Shown here: one piece after another, positions 55,238 to 57,690 of the stretch
Position numbering within the stretch: the first letter of the stretch is position 1
Layout: each line of letters starts with the position of its first letter
NCBI RefSeq assembly: GCF_008016795.1
Contig: NZ_SDIK01000005.1
Location: forward strand, 1-57,690
Reading direction: 5' to 3'
Length of the DNA stretch: 57,690 nt
DNA from: Prevotella brunnea
GTDB lineage: Bacteria > Bacteroidota > Bacteroidia > Bacteroidales > Bacteroidaceae
Notes under the pieces: generated by a model
Told to the model about the DNA's origin: nothing
Databases searched by the model: none
Seen by the model: only the letters and a program-made list of their open reading frames with translations
Made by a program: the position numbers and the translations under genes

Positions 55238-55273
55238 TATAGAACAACATTGGAATAAACATAAACAAGTTGT

Positions 55274-56938
55274 ATGAAAAAGATTATCAAAACATTCCTA
55301 ACGCTCATATTTATCATTTATCATGGTACGGTATTGGCGCAACCATCTAACATAAAGAAAGCAGCAAACTCCACTTTCACACTTACTACATTTAAAGCAG
55401 ATGGATCCATATTGGCAAACTCTAACGGCTTCTTTATTACTACCAATGGGGTATGCGTCAGTCCTTGGAAACCTTTTATCGGTGCAAGCCGGGCTGTCGT
55501 TATAGACAATAAAGGACAAAAGCACGAAGTTGAAGCTATCATGGGTGCAAATGGAATCTACGACATCACGAAATTCAAAATCAACGCATCCACAACACCA
55601 ATTAACTTAACATCCAATATTACAAGCAATTCTAATGCATGGATAGTTACCACATCTAAAAGTCATTCTGCAGAGAAAGCCACTGTGAAAAGGGTGGAGA
55701 AGTTTATGGAAAAATACAACTATAGCGTGCTTGTAACTTCTGCCGATGAACAGTGCAATGGAGCTTTGGTTACCAACGATATGGGACAAGCTATCGGAAT
55801 GTATGCTTTCAATAATGAAATACGAAGTGCCACAGATGCGACTTTCGCCCGAGACTTCAACATTTCCGGACTTTCTCAAAATGACCTTACACTTCGCGAC
55901 TGTTTCATAAGGGTGGCGTTACCAACCGAACAAGAAGATGCCATTATAGCACTCATGTTATCGACAGACAAACCGGAAAAATATAGAGAAGGAATCGTAG
56001 ATGAGTTTTTGAAAAAGTTCCCACAACTAAATGACGGATACGCAGCAAAAGCTAATTTATTGATTAGCAAAAAGGAATTTGAAAAAGCGGACAAAGTGCT
56101 GAGAGAAGCGATTGCAAAAACTACAGCTAAAGATGTGGCACATTATAACTTTGCAAGAATACAATACCAGTGTGTCCTAAATACCACAACATCAAAAACT
56201 GTGAAAGACTTAGGATGGACACTTGATGAAGCGATGAAAGAAGTTCAGGAGGCGAACAAAATTAAACCAAACCCACAATATAGGCATTTGCAAGCAAAAC
56301 TCATATTTGCAAAAAGGGATTACGAAAAAGCTTACAAAGCATTTGAAGCCCTTACCACCTCTTCCATAAAAAATCCGGAGTTGTATCTTGAAATGGCGCA
56401 ATGCAAACAACAATTGAATGGGGACGACAATGAAATTCTCAATTTGTTGAATCAAAGTATTGAACTCTGCGATACACCATATGTACGAACATCAGCTCCC
56501 TACTTCTTCGCTCGTGCCCAACAGTTAGACAAAATGGGGCAATACCGGCTTGCCATGAAGGATTACTACGCTTATGAATACTTCTATCGAGGACAATTGG
56601 GAGCAGAATTCTACTATATGCGAGAACAATGCGAAGCGAAAGGAAAGTTATGGCAACAAGCACTGCAAGACATTCTCATTGCCTCCCGGTTAGACCCTAA
56701 AGAGCCAATATATTGTGCTGAAGCCGGAAGTCTTTTGCTTCGCGTAAATAAATTTGAAGCAGCCATCAGCGCGGCAAAACAAGCAATAGAACTTAAACCG
56801 GATTATGCTGAGGCTTACTTGATATTGGGAATAGCACAATGTCAAAGCAACCAAAAGGAAGAAGGGATAAAAAATATTCAAAAAGCCAAAGAACAGGGAA
56901 ATGATCAAGCAGATTCTTTCTTGGAGAAGTACAAATAA
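55274..56938 (+). CDS. Exported trypsin-fold pseudoprotease with C-terminal TPR repeats
   Basis: An exported protein of 554 residues with a signal peptide ending TVLAQ. Residues about 25-210 resemble a DegP/trypsin-type protease, but the catalytic triad is broken. The usual TNxHVV histidine segment reads TTNGVCVSPWKP, and the serine loop (GNSGGP) reads CNGALVTNDMGQ. Only the Asp-type position (YDITKFKI) looks conserved. From about 230 onward there are several tetratricopeptide repeats (for example PEKYREGIVDEFLKKFPQLNDGYAAKANLL and KFEAAISAAKQAIELKPDYAEAYLILGIAQ). This suggests a periplasmic scaffold and not an active protease. It ends the dnaN run, 36 bp after recN. Confidence 0.8.
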   Translation: MKKIIKTFLTLIFIIYHGTVLAQPSNIKKAANSTFTLTTFKADGSILANSNGFFITTNGVCVSPWKPFIGASRAVVIDNKGQKHEVEAIMGANGIYDITKFKINASTTPINLTSNITSNSNAWIVTTSKSHSAEKATVKRVEKFMEKYNYSVLVTSADEQCNGALVTNDMGQAIGMYAFNNEIRSATDATFARDFNISGLSQNDLTLRDCFIRVALPTEQEDAIIALMLSTDKPEKYREGIVDEFLKKFPQLNDGYAAKANLLISKKEFEKADKVLREAIAKTTAKDVAHYNFARIQYQCVLNTTTSKTVKDLGWTLDEAMKEVQEANKIKPNPQYRHLQAKLIFAKRDYEKAYKAFEALTTSSIKNPELYLEMAQCKQQLNGDDNEILNLLNQSIELCDTPYVRTSAPYFFARAQQLDKMGQYRLAMKDYYAYEYFYRGQLGAEFYYMREQCEAKGKLWQQALQDILIASRLDPKEPIYCAEAGSLLLRVNKFEAAISAAKQAIELKPDYAEAYLILGIAQCQSNQKEEGIKNIQKAKEQGNDQADSFLEKYK

Positions 56939-56960
56939 AAGAATAAAAAAAATTAAAAAA

Positions 56961-56992
56961 TTTGGCAATAAAGAACGGATTTACTAATTTTG
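56961..56992 (+). promoter_or_regulatory. Promoter of tRNA-Arg
   Basis: -33 TTTG (56961-56964) and -7 TAATTTTG (56985-56992) are separated by 20 nt. The -7 box ends 14 nt before the mature tRNA 5' end. Confidence 0.72.
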
Positions 56993-57006
56993 CACCCGAT
57001 TTTGAT

Positions 57007-57081
57007 GGTTCCGTAGCTCAGTTGGATTAGAGCAACAGCCTTCTAAGCTGTGGGTCTTGGGTTCGAACCCCAACGGAATCA
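57007..57081 (+). tRNA. tRNA-Arg (anticodon TCT)
   Basis: Folds as a complete cloverleaf. The acceptor is GGTTCCG with CGGAATC (one G-T pair), the D arm is GCTC/GAGC, and the anticodon stem is ACAGC/GCTGT with loop CTTCTAA giving anticodon TCT. The variable loop is 5 nt, and the T arm is TTGGG-TTCGAAC-CCCAA. The discriminator base is A, and no CCA is encoded. A terminator follows, and an integrase gene starts about 245 bp downstream, so this tRNA is a likely integration site. Confidence 0.95.
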
Positions 57082-57094
57082 CAACCTAAGAAAA

Positions 57095-57125
57095 AGAGGA
57101 TTTTGACAACAAAATCCTTTTTTTT
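57095..57125 (+). terminator. Terminator of tRNA-Arg
   Basis: A 9-bp perfect stem AGGATTTTG (57097-57105) and CAAAATCCT (57110-57118) with a 4-nt loop, followed by eight T residues. Confidence 0.9.
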
Positions 57126-57240
57126 GTTTAGAATGAGCCACTTGTAAGCTAATTAGCACATTTAGAGGTGTTTATACTTAATGTTAAACCCCGTGGTAAT
57201 GGGAAGTAATGAGAGCAAAAAGGAGCTCTCGGGAATAAAA

Positions 57241-57283
57241 TGTGTTACCAATTTGTGTTACCAGAATACACAATGTGTTACCA
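57241..57283 (+). repeat. Three direct repeats TGTGTTACCA upstream of the integrase
   Basis: Exact 10-bp copies start at 57241, 57254 and 57274. They lie between the tRNA and the integrase start, where arm-type integrase binding sites or an excisionase/regulator site would be expected. The function is inference. Confidence 0.55.
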
Positions 57284-57325
57284 CTTTTTCCACCAACCTC
57301 CCTTCTCCACAAAAATGATGCTAAT

Positions 57326-57690
57326 ATGGCAAAACAGGAAGTTGTGGTCATCTTTGACCGAAAAAAGGTAGCCGACAAACGCGACAAAGGAAAAGTTGAG
57401 GTCCGTGTCTATATCAGTAGAACCGAGAGAAAATATATTTCTCTTGGTGATGTAGCTCCTGATGAACTGGAGACTTTCATAAGTTCTCCTAAGGTATGTG
57501 CTATCAAGAAAAGATGTGAGCAGATTTTGGCTGCAATGAGTGTTCTTGACGATAAGCTATCCGTTGAGAAGTTTGACTCCTATTATTACGAAACAGAAGA
57601 CAATCCATTTGCCAAAAGTAAAGGCTCGGTAAATTTCTTGCTGTATATGGAACAATCCATTAAGCAAGAAAAGGTACTGTCCTATAAAAG
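57326..57690 (+). CDS. Tyrosine-type site-specific integrase, N-terminal part (cut by window end)
   Basis: An open frame from the ATG at 57326 runs without a stop to the window end (121 codons plus two bases). The translation begins MAKQEVVVIFDRKKVADK and continues VEVRVYISRTERKYISLGDVAPDEL. This is the Arm DNA-binding N-terminal domain of Bacteroidetes tyrosine recombinases, followed by the start of a SAM-like core-binding domain (SVNFLLYMEQSIKQEKVLSYK). The catalytic domain lies outside the window. Its position next to tRNA-Arg, pointing away from it, marks the left end of an integrated element. Confidence 0.8.
   Translation, partial: MAKQEVVVIFDRKKVADKRDKGKVEVRVYISRTERKYISLGDVAPDELETFISSPKVCAIKKRCEQILAAMSVLDDKLSVEKFDSYYYETEDNPFAKSKGSVNFLLYMEQSIKQEKVLSYK

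Noticed and set aside
57184..57387. Reverse-strand open reading at the tRNA-integrase gap
   Set aside because: It is antisense to the integrase start and carries no recognisable domain.

Overview
The window looks like a chromosomal segment of a Bacteroidales bacterium, most likely a Prevotella-type organism (inference). The reasons are the low-to-moderate GC content, promoters of the Bacteroidetes form TTTG-N19/20-TAnnTTTG, a pyrophosphate-dependent phosphofructokinase, DUF5020, DUF3127 and DUF4835 proteins, Golvesin/xanthan-lyase-like and imelysin lipoproteins, a CcsBA fusion, and Bacteroidetes-style signal peptides. No rRNA, CRISPR array or complete insertion sequence was seen.

Layout. 1-9316: housekeeping and proteolysis genes (recJ-recQ, a C1B peptidase, pepP, a patatin-like hydrolase, trmD, a DUF5020 outer-membrane protein). 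9317-16274: a reverse-strand mini-operon Nudix / solo B3/4 / divergent NAD ligase, then forward nhaD and an FAD-dependent dehydrogenase. 16275-24372: a reverse-strand run glmS, purF-like, carA, carB, in which three adjacent genes encode glutamine amidotransferases. 24505-30572: an orphan Wza-type lipoprotein, asparaginase, dapA and a YgiQ radical SAM protein. 30604-34364: a small reverse-strand cluster with an acyltransferase and an exported amidase/xanthan-lyase-like protein. 34560-40699: pfp, a membrane-anchored GH25 lysozyme overlapping prmA tail to tail, a Trp/Tyr/Gly-rich exported protein and a FadL-type barrel. 41547-48103: a reverse-strand locus of porin-like barrel, imelysin lipoprotein, di-haem cytochrome lipoprotein and CcsBA haem ligase, which reads as one candidate metal-acquisition system. 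48817-56938: a DUF3127 protein with an SSB-like tip, divergent from the forward run dnaN, exonuclease, coaBC, DUF4835, recN and a degenerate-protease/TPR protein. 57007-57690: tRNA-Arg(TCT), followed by the start of a tyrosine-type integrase that runs off the window, marking the edge of an integrated element.

The most unusual signal is a set of intergenic arrays built as four palindromes at an exact 22-bp period. Three arrays (9556, 27879, 41081) share the core AAAAGCTWAGCTTTT and a TTGATWATCA palindrome exactly 20 bp beyond the array. Two of them share a further ~55 bp of flank although they lie in opposite orientations. A fourth array (48385) has the same four-unit, 22-bp architecture with an unrelated core, TTACCA-N5-TGGTAA. 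I know of no named element with this structure.
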